NCBI GenBank assembly: GCA_963924555.1
Contig: OZ004590.1
Location: forward strand, 5,758,001-5,822,000
Source of the DNA: Crambe crambe
Taxonomy: Eukaryota; Porifera; Demospongiae; Poecilosclerida; Crambeidae
DNA length: 64,000 nucleotides
Direction: 5' to 3'
Shown: piece by piece, positions 11,099 through 24,000 of the stretch
Layout of the letters: every line of letters starts with the position of its first letter
Numbering within the stretch: the first letter of the stretch is position 1
The notes under the pieces: model-generated
The model's input: only the letters and a program-made list of their open reading frames with translations
Database searches by the model: none
What the model was told of the DNA's origin: nothing
Made by a program: the position numbers and the translations under genes

Positions 11099-11273
11099 TC
11101 ACAACTTTTCAAGTCAACTTGGAGGCTTTCCTTTATGAAATTACAGCATTATAATATAGCTGCTTGTTCCAATGAAAACTACAGCTACATACCACATGTT
11201 GAGTCAGTTCTCTGATTCTATCATCTTTCATATCCATTTCCAAAAAAAATGCGTCCACGTGCTCAATAAGCAT
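7451..11273 (-). CDS. predicted chimera: coiled-coil start fused to BIRC6 C-terminus with UBC domain
   Basis: The copy-B version of the kelch first exon (11193-11273, 27 codons, [10 protein letters not shown]...ELTQHV) has a GTATGT donor in phase 0. The next acceptor, at 11130, opens an exon that starts with the kelch-type coil [11 protein letters not shown] and crosses the duplication junction, in frame, into BIRC6 sequence [17 protein letters not shown]. All following BIRC6 C-terminal exons of copy A are present and open: the Gly-rich segment, the acidic linker, the UBC domain with [20 protein letters not shown] (active cysteine kept), and the end GGGGRQ. The product would be roughly 900-950 residues, with a coil in place of the N-terminal three quarters of BIRC6 and no BIR domain. 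One donor (after LDIMK) changed from GTAAGT to GTAACT. It could equally be an untranscribed partial duplicate or a haplotype assembly artefact. Confidence 0.5.
8181..8313. mobile_element. 133-bp foldback MITE, Mutator-like by target duplication
   Basis: Near-perfect terminal inverted repeats of about 40 bp (ends ggatcaatatgg / ccatattgatcc) and a largely palindromic AT-rich centre. It is flanked by the 9-bp direct repeat ataagctac (8172-8180 and 8314-8322). The matching place in copy B (near 12225-12240) has one ataagctac and no insert, so the empty site is seen directly. A 9-bp target duplication is typical of Mutator-superfamily elements. It sits in an intron between UBC-coding exons and has no coding capacity. 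Confidence 0.85.
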
Positions 11274-14200
11274 AAGCTCATGCGCATGCGTGACATCACT
11301 CTCGGGCCTTTATTGCCTCCACAATATCACCATCTTTGTTCTCACACTGTTTTTGTGTCTATGCCTATGGGCTTGTTGGTACACATTATTTTGGTACACT
11401 TGTTCATAATTTATTATTATAATGGCAATTTGATTTTATATGCACTGATAATAAATAATCTCATGAGCTCTGCATTCTTCCTATAGTTTTCAATATTATC
11501 CTACTGCCTTCCTCCTCCTCCACTGTCAGTTAGTTGAAAGTCTTCCTCTTTGATCTTATTCAGTTCTATCTTTAAAGTCTCCATGGACTTGTCCAAGGAA
11601 TGGAGGTGCTCCTTGAGCAGATGAACTGAAGCACCTCCCTGTTTGATCCTCTTGATCCCTTCCTCTAGTTCCACCTTCCATGCTTCATACTGTGAGAAAA
11701 TCGAGTCCTTTCTCAAATAGAAATGCTGCAAGATCACCTGAATAATTATAAATAAACATTTAGTGAACTGGGTATCATGGGTTTAAAGTGCAAACCATAT
11801 AAATTTCATTAATCTGTGCACTATAATTATGGTACAATGAAAGCCTGTATTAAAGAGACCACCCCACCTCTCTTTGAAAACCACTTGGTTACGTCCCACC
11901 TCTGGTAACGAAGACCACCTCCACCTATGAAGTGGTTGCTACAGACAGGTTTCACTGTACTGAGATGTTTGCATACTGGGACTATGGATAATAACATACT
12001 TGTCTGAAGCAAGGGGTGGGGTTCCTGATCTGGTTGATCATAGCCCACATGATGGTGGCCACAGATATATTGGAGCTGTAGGCAAGGGATTTCTGATCCC
12101 CATAAAGCGTTCCTCGAGACTGCTCGTAACCAGGCTCGTTGAAGTAGGGCTCTGGCACCAATATGAGTGACTGGATGGACACCAGCACCTATGAAATCAA
12201 GGGGACTTAACAAACATAATCATATCAATATAAGCTACTTTACTCACCTGCAATAAACTTGACGTTTGTCCATTCCACTTTTCTTCTGGTCTTCCATGCC
12301 AAGTATTCAGAACACTAAGGCATACCTAAAGAAAATACATAGATAGTAGCGGGCACAGGGTGGTGGGCACTAATTGAAATAATGAGGGTGGGCACTATTT
12401 CATACTTTGCCATCATTGTAGAGGTTTGGGTTGAATCTGACCCTGCCATGGCCTGTGGTCTTGAGGTTGACTAGCATGGGAGATTTAGGGTAGTCAGTAG
12501 GGAAAAACACATCAAACTCAAAGCAGCCATTGGCGTAGGGTGTATCTGATGGTCCAGTGATGAGAACCTACAAAAATAATAATAATAATTCGTAAGTGAT
12601 TGATTCGTAAATGATTATGTAGTGATGTGGTTTCATCCCCAATGAATTCCCTCAGCAAGAAGTTATTTAACTTACTTTCATGATGTCCAATCTCTCCTCA
12701 TCACAACGAGCAAATACAGACGAGGAAGGAGAGAGGGGGAGGGAAGTGGAGAGTGTAGAGATCTCTTGGGCCAGGCGTCTCGCACGAGCTGCATCATGGG
12801 TGGCAGCCACTGAATTCTCCACTTGAGACTGATAATGAAAAGGGCAGGTGAACGTCACCCTCCCATTCTCATCCTCACGGGTGATCTGATAGGTATCTGG
12901 AGAAATATAAATCACACACACACACCTGTTAGTAATTGAGGAGTTCTCTCTACTGTATCCATCCATACACAATATCTCACCAAATTGTAGAGGTTTCATG
13001 GCCTTCATGTATGAGGCAGCTACCCCTTCAGATGACTCAGCAAGTGGAGTCAGAGGAGCACTAGAACTTGACTGTCTGCTATAACTCCCTGCTTCTCTCT
13101 TCAGCTCCTGCACCACACCAGCCACAATTTCAGACACCGACAGAATCTTGGTGATCAACTCTGCCAAATCTGCTTCATCTGCCTCATCCTTGGCTGGTGA
13201 TTTCGATGTTCTCGAAAAAGAGATTTTTTCTGGTTTTTTCGACAAGTGAAGCTTTTTGATACCCATTACCTTACTGTGGCTTTGGGAGGGAGCCAGGGGT
13301 ACAGTCTGTGGAACCGTTGGTTGTGAAACTACTGGCATCATAGGAGGAAGACTAGAGGGATCCAAAGTCAAAGCCAGTTCCTCCAAGATGTTTTTATGCT
13401 CTGAAAATTCAGCAGCTCCTGATTTGAGTTCTTCCGCTGTATCTTTGGCCTGGTTTTCACCTGTAGCTGCCTGCTCCTTCACGCAGTCCAGTGTTGGCAC
13501 ACCACTCTTCAAGTCACCTTCAACTTGAACTGATGATTTCTTCTCTTCCACTTCTTTCAAATCCTCCTCCTTCCCTGACTCCTCAAAAATTAAGTTTTCA
13601 CTCGCTATCGAATCTCCAATATCCTTCTGGTCATCGTCCTTTGACTGAATAGACGCTGTAGACACATTTTCTTCTTCATCTTTGGTGTCAGGAACTTCAA
13701 TTTGTACACCTTCATTCTCACTGGCTGGTACTGTCACGTCATACTCTTCCAAAACATCAAACTGCACAAGTGTTTGTTCTTCAGTGGAGGTCGAGAGAGG
13801 GATATCACTGCCCACACTCTGTGACATTAGCTGTCCCACTGCCGTCGACGAGCTGATGGTGTGAGTGCTAATGGTAGTAGTGGCAACTGAGGGTCCAGTA
13901 TCTTCTTTGTCTTGGGGCTGTGGTGGACTAGGAGTTCCACTTGTTGGGATGGTCACTCCAAGACTAGCAGTTCTCTTTGGTGGCAGGGGGATACTGTCTT
14001 TCTTACTCCCAGCTTTAGGCTCCTTTATCCTGCACAGAATGAAAAACATTGTACCCATAAACAAACTAAAACAATTATTATCCATTCTACATATTCTTAC
14101 TTGGCAGTTCTCTGGTAGATGATAGCAATTTCTCTGAGTTTTGCCAGTAGCGATGCCAGTGATGTGACTCCCTCAGAAGACGCCCCTCCCCCTTCCACTG

Positions 14201-15060
14201 AGAACACAGGCAGTGTCAACAGGTGCTGAGTGGCAGGATTGGTAGCCAGGGAAGAGACCAGGCTAAGGGTCATCTGATACAGCTCTATGTGCTTGGATAT
14301 ATCCAATACTAAAGGCAACAAGAGACGATATGATCACCAATAACTCCAATTGTCTACTACTCCTGTACCTGAATCATTAAGAAGATAAGAAGCTAGAGCT
14401 GGTAGCACACACGATTTACAGAGCAGTTCGATCAACTCGATATCAAAGCATTCGCTGCCATCAGAGGGTAGGAATGCATCCTCATCTCCGACCCCTCCTC
14501 CTTGGCCAACCACACCTCCTTCCTTTTCCCCCTGACCCCCAGTGGAAGGCATACCACCAGCACGGAAGGAGAAGAATTCAGAAAGGATTGCAAAGCAGAT
14601 ACTGACGTATTTCTCTTCCAACTTGTGCTTAGCCCTGACAGCAACCATGTTGTATGAGGTGGTAGTTGAACCAGTACCGAACCCAGTACCTTTGGCCCAA
14701 TACTGCCTATCAACTGACGATGCTATTTTCTTTGGTTGTAGATTGCTATAGTGCAAAAGAAACAATAGTTAGTATAATAAAATAGTGAAATCCCTTGGAT
14801 ATTTTACTCCATTGTGGTTGTGTTAAATACAGACAAAAGTTTGGCTTTACTTGCCTTTCTGCTAGGGATATTTGGTTGGTGATGGAGGCGTCAGTTTCCA
14901 GACGTGGGGAGTGGTGTCCTGCTGAGGCCAAGCATTGGAGGACAAGTTGCAGGAGACCCACTTGGTGGACTTTCCTCCGAAGACTCCTGCCAGCCACGCA
15001 GTGGCCTGGGAACTTGCGCAAGCTCTCCAGAAAGACAAGGTAGGGAAGGTAGGAGAGGCT
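11099..15060. repeat. tandem segmental duplication, right copy (B)
   Basis: About 3960 bp matching 7043-11098. At its right end the sequence continues into BIRC6 exons not present in copy A (coding [17 protein letters not shown]), so this copy is contiguous with the rest of BIRC6. Its left end, at 11099, abuts the right end of copy A. It lacks the foldback element. Confidence 0.9.
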
Positions 15061-18000
15061 CTCTGTGAACACTTTCGGGAAGGAATCTACAATGGAGCAG
15101 ATACAGTCATGCTGATACTGTATAGTTGGAAACTTTTGTGAGGTGAACTTGACCTTTGACCTCAACAAGAGAAAGCCTACATTAGGTACCACTTTTAAAG
15201 AATGAGTTGTATAGTCAAGCCTATAAGGCTTTCCAAAAATTGATTCGATCTTCCGACCGCGATATACGCATCAGCACTATTCCCAGGTGGAGCGACTACT
15301 GTTTATACACATACCATATCACAAATTCTTCATTGGGTTTATAGTTTGCATTCCTTCTAGAATAATTGTGGTCATAATGAATACCACCATCTTAGTGGCA
15401 AAAGGCACTATGATAACAATTTACTGGTTACTGCAAACTAAAATACACATACAGGGTTTTGCAGAAAGATTGCAATGGAGCTTGAAGACTGAAGACCCAA
15501 GAGTAGTGGTAGCTAGAACAATAGGCCTGGACCACAGCAGTATAGCTCTAGCACAACAATTTGAGCATATTCTTGTTGCAAAGATTCTGCAAAACCCTGT
15601 ACATCCCTGGGGATATATAACCACCTCTATAACACACCTCTTATTGCTTTCTCTTCCCCGAATAGCAGAGATAATAGCATGAAAGCAGCAGATGGATTCT
15701 CACCAAGAACCTTTCCGAAGCCCTCCAGTTGCAGACACACACCTAACATGAGAACTGAGCGAAATGGAAGTACACTTGGAGGATTGAATATGGTGTGAGT
15801 CTTGAAAATTCCCCTTGGGGTAGCATCTGAGCTGGATTTGCTGTTGCCATTTGATGCAAAGAAACTAGGCCAGTGGTATGGATAGAGAGCTGGGATGCTT
15901 TGAGCCAGTGGTAAAAGCCCATTGTGCAGTATGAAGAGGTTGTACATATCCGGAGGTCTTTTTGTGGAATGTTCTGCATTGAAGAGCATGACTTTATTAT
16001 CCATCACTACGGTCAACGGATACTTCAGTCCCTTCGGAACAATATCACCAAGAATGTCGTAATCCATCCTTTTCCGTTTCTCTTTCTTCTCTCCTGCACA
16101 CGATAAAGAGAATAATGCTCAAATTAAATGATCCTACCAGAAATGCTACTACCATTGTGCATTCATTTTACTCCTTGGGAACAGAAAAAAGTAAATTTAA
16201 AATTTTTTTGGAGGGAGTCTTACTATATTGAGGTCCATTACATTTTGTGCCCTAAATGTTCACTCACCCTTTCCATCTTTAGCAACTTCCTTGCCTGGTG
16301 CTGGGATCTTCCAATGCTTCAACTCAAAGCTGGCTACATCTAAATTACTGGTACTTGAAGGAGCGAGTGTGCTTTTAGCAACAGCACTGGCAGTAGAAGT
16401 TGAAGTGGTAGTTGAAGTAGTCGGTGGTTTAACAGATGCACCACCCAATCCTTTCCTAACAGTCTTCTCAGTGGTTTTAGGCTCAGGTTTGCTAGGTGGC
16501 GGTTTTGTCATTTTATGGCTCAGTACAAGAGACTCAAACTGAGAGAGAGATGATGATCCAGGCACATGGAGGTAATAACACGATTCTCCAATGGGGTAAG
16601 AAGGGTGGAACTCTTGTGATTCAGTAGTCGAGGGGAGAGAGAGCGGGAAAAGAGGACTCTCTGTATCCACATTTGAATCGGAAGGGGCGATGACCCGAAG
16701 GATAATGGGAATGGTTTCGTGTTGGAAAATGATTCCCACTAGGAGCTTATGGAGAAAGGGAGTGAGGATACGATCACTTGAGATATCCGAGTTGAAACTG
16801 TACTCATTGCGCAAAGCATTGCATACGAGCTTGACAAACGCTTCCTTGGTATCATCACATCCTAGAATGCACACACTAAAGAACTCGTAGGATACTTCCT
16901 GAATGAAAGAAATTTCGAGAGGGGATACAATGGATGTTTCCATGGAGAGGAACTGAAGCATGGGTGACCAAAATCGATGATTATCACTGGAAGCCATCCA
17001 TGTTTTTCCAGGTCTCCAATTTCGCAGAAAATCGGTGAAAAATGCCAATAAACTGCACAGGTATAAGATGACATCCTGAGCGTTCTCTTTCAAAGGAACA
17101 TCAGATTTTTCATCATTGTTGGCGTCTGATGTCACAGGGTGGCATACCAGATGCAACAATTTTTCAAATCCGTTGGTCAATCTTGAAATCATCCTTGAAA
17201 GTAATTCAGACTCTAAAAGTATCTTGGTACTGGAGACAGACTGCGCAGCTTGAGCCAGAGTGTTGAGGCGGTGACCAGCCTTATCTATCCCAGTGATGAG
17301 AACATCCTCACAGGCTGCCAATAGTAGAGAAAAGTGTTGCTGATTTGAAGAACAGAGAGAGCACAAGAGAGCATTGAGTGATGCTTTGTATCTGGAGCCT
17401 GGCTCTAGAGAAAATGCAAGCTCGACTAAGGAGCGGAAGGTTTCTTCAGAACAGATAGACTCCATGGATTTGCCGTGCCAGATCATGTGACTGAGAGCAC
17501 ACATGAGACGAGGGAGGTGACTGCCTGGAGGGGTCTTGGACGGAGGGAGGTTGGACAACAGCCGTAGTGAAGTGGACAGTCTGGAGGGGAGAAATACAGA
17601 ATTCAATATTAGATGTGCCACATAATGGATCTGTTCTTAATCACATGCATATCAATACTACAGTTACCTTTGCCTGCTGACATTAGATGTTGGCTTGCAT
17701 AGCTCTGATAACAGGCGGAAAGAAAAGGTGATATCTTCACTTGACATGTTCTGAGGGTCTTGGCCATCCAAAGACTTGTTCAGGGAGAAACCAAATAAGT
17801 AATGGAGCACGGTCACGCCATGGTCTGCAGAATCTTCAGCCAAAGCTATCAGCAGGTTCTCCAACTGGGAGGCAAACTTCCTACTACAAACAAGAAAAAT
17901 AATTATGTAAACAAAAACAAAATAAACAAACAAAAATGGAGTACACAGTACATATAAGGATTAAATTTGGGAGTTTGAGGTTTTAGACTTACTCAGTGTG

Positions 18001-21000
18001 CTTAGTGGAGTTCAGTAGGGCTAAGCAACTAGGGAGGAGGTCAGGTAGGTCACCAAACAGAGATTTCACAGCTTGAACCGTCTCCGGTGAGGAGGAGCTG
18101 AGCCACTGATCCACTATATCCAACCAACCTGAACTACAGTACATAAATTATACATAGTGTGATGAAATGAGTACTAGGGTATATGTATCATCACCACACA
18201 ATGTAAATCACTAGTTTGTGGAGCCCCTCTATGTGAACTATTGGAAATAAATTTACTCTTAAAGTAAGAAACACGCCCTTTAACCAGGACATAAATTTAC
18301 TCTTAAAGTAAGGAAACTGCCCTCTAACCAGGACATCTTAAAGTAAGGAAACTGTCCTCTAATCAGGACATCTTAAAGTAAGGAAACTGCCCTCTAATCA
18401 ATCAGGACATCTTAAAGTAAGGAAACTGCCCTCTAATCAGGACATCTTAAAGTAAGGAAACTGCCCTCTAATCAGGACATCTTAAAGTAAGGAAACTGCC
18501 CTCTAATCAGGACACTTTTTTTTCTGGCCCTAAACCGTTAAATTCCAGCAATGACTAACCCTGGCTGCTCCCGATCTTGCTGAGTCAGTGATGGAGTAGA
18601 TACTGAGCTGGCTACGATGGTTTCGGCACTATTACCGAAACTGGTTCCTAATATCTCCACTCTTGACAACACAATGGAAGCGGAGAGCAAGGGACGGTGG
18701 AAATGAACCACCATGTGCTGAACTAACACAGGTAGCTGGAAGGCGACATTGACGAGTTTGAGACTGTCTGTTTTGAAGACAGGAGTCACCGGAACAGCGG
18801 AGTTTGGTCCTCCATGGAGAGAGCAATCAATAGTGAGCATGGAGGGTGTGGCACTACCACTTTCGACAGGCAAATAACATATGAAATTATGGAGGAGAAT
18901 TGGATGAGGAAGTACGACATGAAGTTGAACCCATTTTTCATTTTGCTTGAAGGTATACTGAAACAAAGGTGTAGTGGTTTTTGAAGACTGTGTAACTTTC
19001 ACCATTCCTTTGCTTGAGTTGAGGTAACAAGTAGAAAGAGAGAAGAAGTCCACTAAGCTGCAGGAGTCGCTGATGGTTTTAGGAGGCGAGTCCTTATGTC
19101 CCAGTTTACTGATGGCATGGATGAATAAATCTTTATTGCTGGACATGGATGAAGTCTGTTTTGAGCATCCCATCAAACCCTTCAAGACCATCAACCCACC
19201 TCCACTTAGAATGAATTCGTGCATTTTGGAGAGACCATGTTTCTGGCCATCGGTGAGAGTTGGGTGTTGTGTGATGAGGGAGATGAAAAGTTTGGAGAGT
19301 CTGGCGTCCCCCGGGGAGTGGTCAAGCACGCGTTGAATCGGCTGAAAGAAGCAGGACAAGTCTTCACAGCTGTTGTATAGGAAGAGAATGAAGTCATGAA
19401 ATGAATTCACTTGGTCAGGTTTTGGCTTTGCACAATGACACGAATGAACCTGATCGGGTCCGGTCTTGTTGGAATGGGCCGATATCAAATTGAGGATTTG
19501 CAAGTATTTAAACAAGAGATTTGAGTCAGCATAAACAACTGCTAAAGGGGATAACGATTTCGTACGTGCCAATTTTGAATAATCAACATGTTTTTCAGCT
19601 TCTTTGCAAAATTTTTTGTGACAATACTGCTGTAAAGAGTCAGTATCTGTGGTTCGTAGATCAACAGAAAGGATGCTCGTCAGGAGATGGAAGAGCTGGG
19701 ATGAGAATTCTTTAAGTCCGATGGTGCTTGTTTTTGTTGGGTTCCATGTGCGTTTGTGTAGCTCGTTGATGAGTACATATTGCTTACGTCTGGACTCTTC
19801 GACTTCAGCTCCGAATAACTTCACTCCTACACATTTTGAGGCATAATATGATGCATTACAACCATATAAGGGGGAAACCATCCTATGATTAGATTTCATT
19901 CTCTCCTAGCTAAAACACTGGCGATGTTAGTATATTCCAGTAAACTGTATGTATACACTGATAAGTGGGGACTTTCATATACCTGGGAAAGAGTTTTCAT
20001 TGAGAGCGTCTGGCACCAGCTCAGCCACCAACTCACACAAGGCATGAACCAGATGCAAGACGTGAGAGAGAGAGTCCTCTGGATAAACCCGCAAAGCCTC
20101 ATGTAATTTTTCTTCTCGCATAGTCTTGGACAGGTCAGAGAGAAAAGAGTAATCCTGGATTGCTGTGTCCCTATAAAGAAAAATCATTTTGCAGGTGGTA
20201 TTGAAGGAGAAATCTGCAATTCGGAAAACCTGATTTTTAATTTCTTATAAGGAAATCTGATTCTTAATTTGCAATTCATTATAAGGAAGCACGATTTCTA
20301 GGAAATAATTAATTGTAAGCAATTCCGATTTCTCAATTCGCAATTCCTTATAAGGAAACCCAATTTCTCAATTTGCAATTCCTTCCAAGGAAACAGCTTT
20401 GCTACTCACTACTCACTGTATATACACAAGACATACCTTTTCTGCAAAGCTGTGATGAACACCTCTAAGAGCAAACAGCTTCCAGAGAGCTTGCTAGTCT
20501 TGGCTGTGCTGAATAGCCCCACCTTCAGGTCTATGAGGGAGCGAACTATCTTCCTGATCAAGTCTGTCACATTGAAAGGAGAGAACAGAAAGAACTTGAC
20601 TAGAAGCAACACCAGTTTATCATAATCAACACTTTGATCTTCCTTCTGGAAAGCACCAAGACTTGTCAGAATATTAACCAAAGATAACTGCCACATGGCA
20701 GGCGAAATGCAAGTCGAAGAGATAAGAAAATCCACCAAAATGTGATAGCAGTTCCTGGAAGCAATAGGTTGTGCTGCCTGGTCCTCTTTACCAGACGCCA
20801 GCAGCACAGTATTCAGTTCATGCCAGAGGGATAAAACTGTTAACAAATCGGTGTCGTTTAGCAATTGGTGTTGGTCAGTTGCACTTTTCAGGAGATTTTC
20901 CAAAGACTGTGAAAGCATGGAGATTGTATCTTGAAAAACAATGCCATGATTAGACCCTGCTGCTGTCTCTAAATACATATCATCGACTGTTGATACATCC

Positions 21001-24000
21001 TCTTCCTGGGGTTTAACCAGCGAAGGTGAGAGAGGTTTTGGACTCAAAAGAGTTGAAAGGATAGATCTGTAAACTTCTCTTGCAACTTTCTGGAGCTGTA
21101 GCTCTGCTAAATACTGCGGCATACACAAACTCCTATACTCGATAGTGCTGGAGATGATAAATGTGTGATAGTGAACTGACTTCACTCTAGAAACTTGCTT
21201 CTTTTCTTCAGTCAAGCTTGTCGAAGACTGATTTCTGTGGTAGGCAAATCGTTTCAAACGAAAAGAAGATAGAGACATGCTTGTAGATGGAGTTTTCGTC
21301 TTCACCTTGAATATAGCAGCTGGCTCTGGTTTCTCGCTCTCAATTTCACCAGTTTTCTGTTTTTCCAGCTTCAGAGAAGGTCTGACTTCCCCATAGTAAA
21401 GCATGGACATGCAGAGATTTTGCAGTGTCCTTCGATGCCATTCCAGGATTGATGCTTGGCTAGCAGAGTCATTTGAAGACGTGTTGCACAAGACGTTGGA
21501 CGTAGCATAGGATAAGAGGACGTTGAGTTCCTGCTGGGTGACCAGAGTGTGCAGAGGGTATGACCACTTGGTGGATGATAGAAGCAAAGAAATCAACTGG
21601 AAAAATTATAGATTTTTTTCTTACAGTATGCAAGACAGGAATACACAGTGTCTGTATTACATATTCATTATCATGGACTGACCTTGCTGAGAACGGGTAT
21701 AAAGTCACTGTCAGCCTCGCCCTTGCAGAGGGCCAGCACATACTTGACTAAGCCTCTTATCACTGAATGACACAGATCTTGTGGCAAGTTAGCGAGGACA
21801 GGATCAGGCTTGGTCTGCTCTTTGGACGGGGAGGGGAGCAAATCATTGACAGATGCAGTGGACGGACTGCACAATGATTCCCTCTGTGACCACAAAGCCT
21901 CCAGTTTCTTGTTAAGTTCATGTTGCTAGTGATAATAATAATGCATAGAATTGGAACCCTAAAATGCAACAACCAGACTACTACTGGGATAATCTATGGA
22001 TATATACAATAACAAGGGAATCTGTAAGGAAGGAAATACCAGTATGATCACTGAGGAAGAAAGGAAAGCAAACGAGTTGTAACTATTGCCTACATCATAT
22101 CAAAATTCACACCTAAAATTCTGCACTATACAGTACCAGTTCCTTCGTGACCTGTCCCCCATTCAAATTGAACTATCATATCTCAGCCAGCTGAAATCTT
22201 TTAACTTACATAACTTACAGATATATATTGAGATCTGGTGAGTGTTTCCTTGATATCCACTTTATCTGAAGCCATGTCAACAGTTGGAGGATTTATGGGG
22301 AGGGGCACAAAGAGATTGGAGAGGGAATTGGAAGAGACAACGGAGGAGAGGAAATGGGAGAGCAACATGATTACCCAACAAAGCAGAGAGTGGTCAGAGT
22401 TTTGGTTGTGGAGGACTGTCTGATCTGTGATTTCCATAAAGTGAGAGAGCTTGTCCTGTAGGAAGTGGAGAATGCGAGGAAGAAGATCACTGGTACTGTA
22501 TGTGTGTTGAGATAAAGCTGACAACTGCAGCAGTGCTCTGCAAGCAAGGAATAGAGAAACATAGTAAATCCATTTTTAGTGAAGTCAACTCAAAAAATAA
22601 CCATCACCAATACTTACTATATCACCAATACTTACTATAGAGTAGGAATTTTCATGGATTTAGATTATTGAAAAACCACGTACATGAAAATTTTTTCGCA
22701 CTACCATACCTTTCTTTGTTAAATATGGCTGTCTGCTGTGTCCCAAAGAGATCAATTGCCATTTTGATGACAAACTCTCCCCACCAGTTCTGAGAGCCAC
22801 CAAACTTGATGAGGAGCGCAATAGCCCTGGCATGCATCTTTGGGATCCCATGGATACAGAGTGCATTAAACAAGACCTTGCACTCATCCTCCGTCAACAT
22901 GGGCAGCTGATCAACCAACACTGCATCCAAACTAAATCCTTCATCCTCAGCTACTCCATTCTGATCCAGTTCATTTTGTTGAGCTGAAGTAGGTGTTAAA
23001 TTGTCTGCGCTCTTTTTCGGTGGAGTGCTATTGAGTGCCAACAGAGTATCCACTAGACATCCGATCAGCTTGCTCAGTTTGCTGATTGAATACTGCTGGT
23101 AATCAATGTCAGAGACGTCAGGGAGCCCAAAAGCACCACTTTGATCATCACTCCCATGTTTTGTCTCGTTCAAGGATTTCTTGAAGTTCCTGAGGCGTGC
23201 TAAGCAGACTTGCGTCTTGTAGCACTGCTGGTAATCCCTGTTCACCCTCTCCTCATACTGCTTGGAGCAGGGGGTGTTTCCGTGCAGGTTAGTGTAGGAG
23301 AGGAGGGCAGAGGTCAGACTATCACGATAGAGGTAGTACTGGGAGAGAAGACGTTCCTCCAAGGACTGGAGTTGCTCCACAGAAGGTGATTGGTCGACAC
23401 TGAAGAAGGGAATGCCATAAAAGGCACCAATGAATACCTGCGTCATTTCCTTAGTGTTCACCAATGATCCCAGAAAAGTTACCTGTATGTGGTACACCAT
23501 AATAGATCCATACATGTACAGTGTACATATCATATACATGTAGCATGCATGTACATACAGCATACATGTACATGTCACTATGTAACTTCATGTACATGTA
23601 AATCAGTACAGTATGAACAATGCATGTGTTGTGTTCTCACCTTAACGTACTGACAGAGAGGGCGGGGAGTAAGACTGCCCAACATCAAGGATCTGGTCTT
23701 GATCTCCAGAGACTGGGCCACTCGTACCCCTTCGCTCTTCTCCCCTCCCTCATTCAACCACACGTCCACCGACACAGACGACATAGACCCAGTGGCGGGG
23801 ATGCTAATATCAGTCAACAAAACAGGCTGAGGAAATTTGAGCAGAGCAGAGTAAGCCACTCCTGATTTGAGAGAATCAATTTGCATCACGAGTTCTTTGG
23901 GAGAGGCACTGATATCAGCAAGTATTTGAGGTATGGGATTGGAGGTGGAATTCGAAATGCGATTTTGGAATGTCTTTTCTTGGTCGGTGTGAACAATCGG

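Noticed and set aside
15421-15682. Overlapping open frames on both strands (about 67 and 131 residues)
   Set aside because: They fall on and around the 148-bp inverted-ended element in a BIRC6 intron and resemble no protein.
18253-18512. Regular 35-bp repeats resembling a CRISPR array
   Set aside because: Units abut without unique spacers and lie in an intron of an animal gene, so this is a minisatellite.
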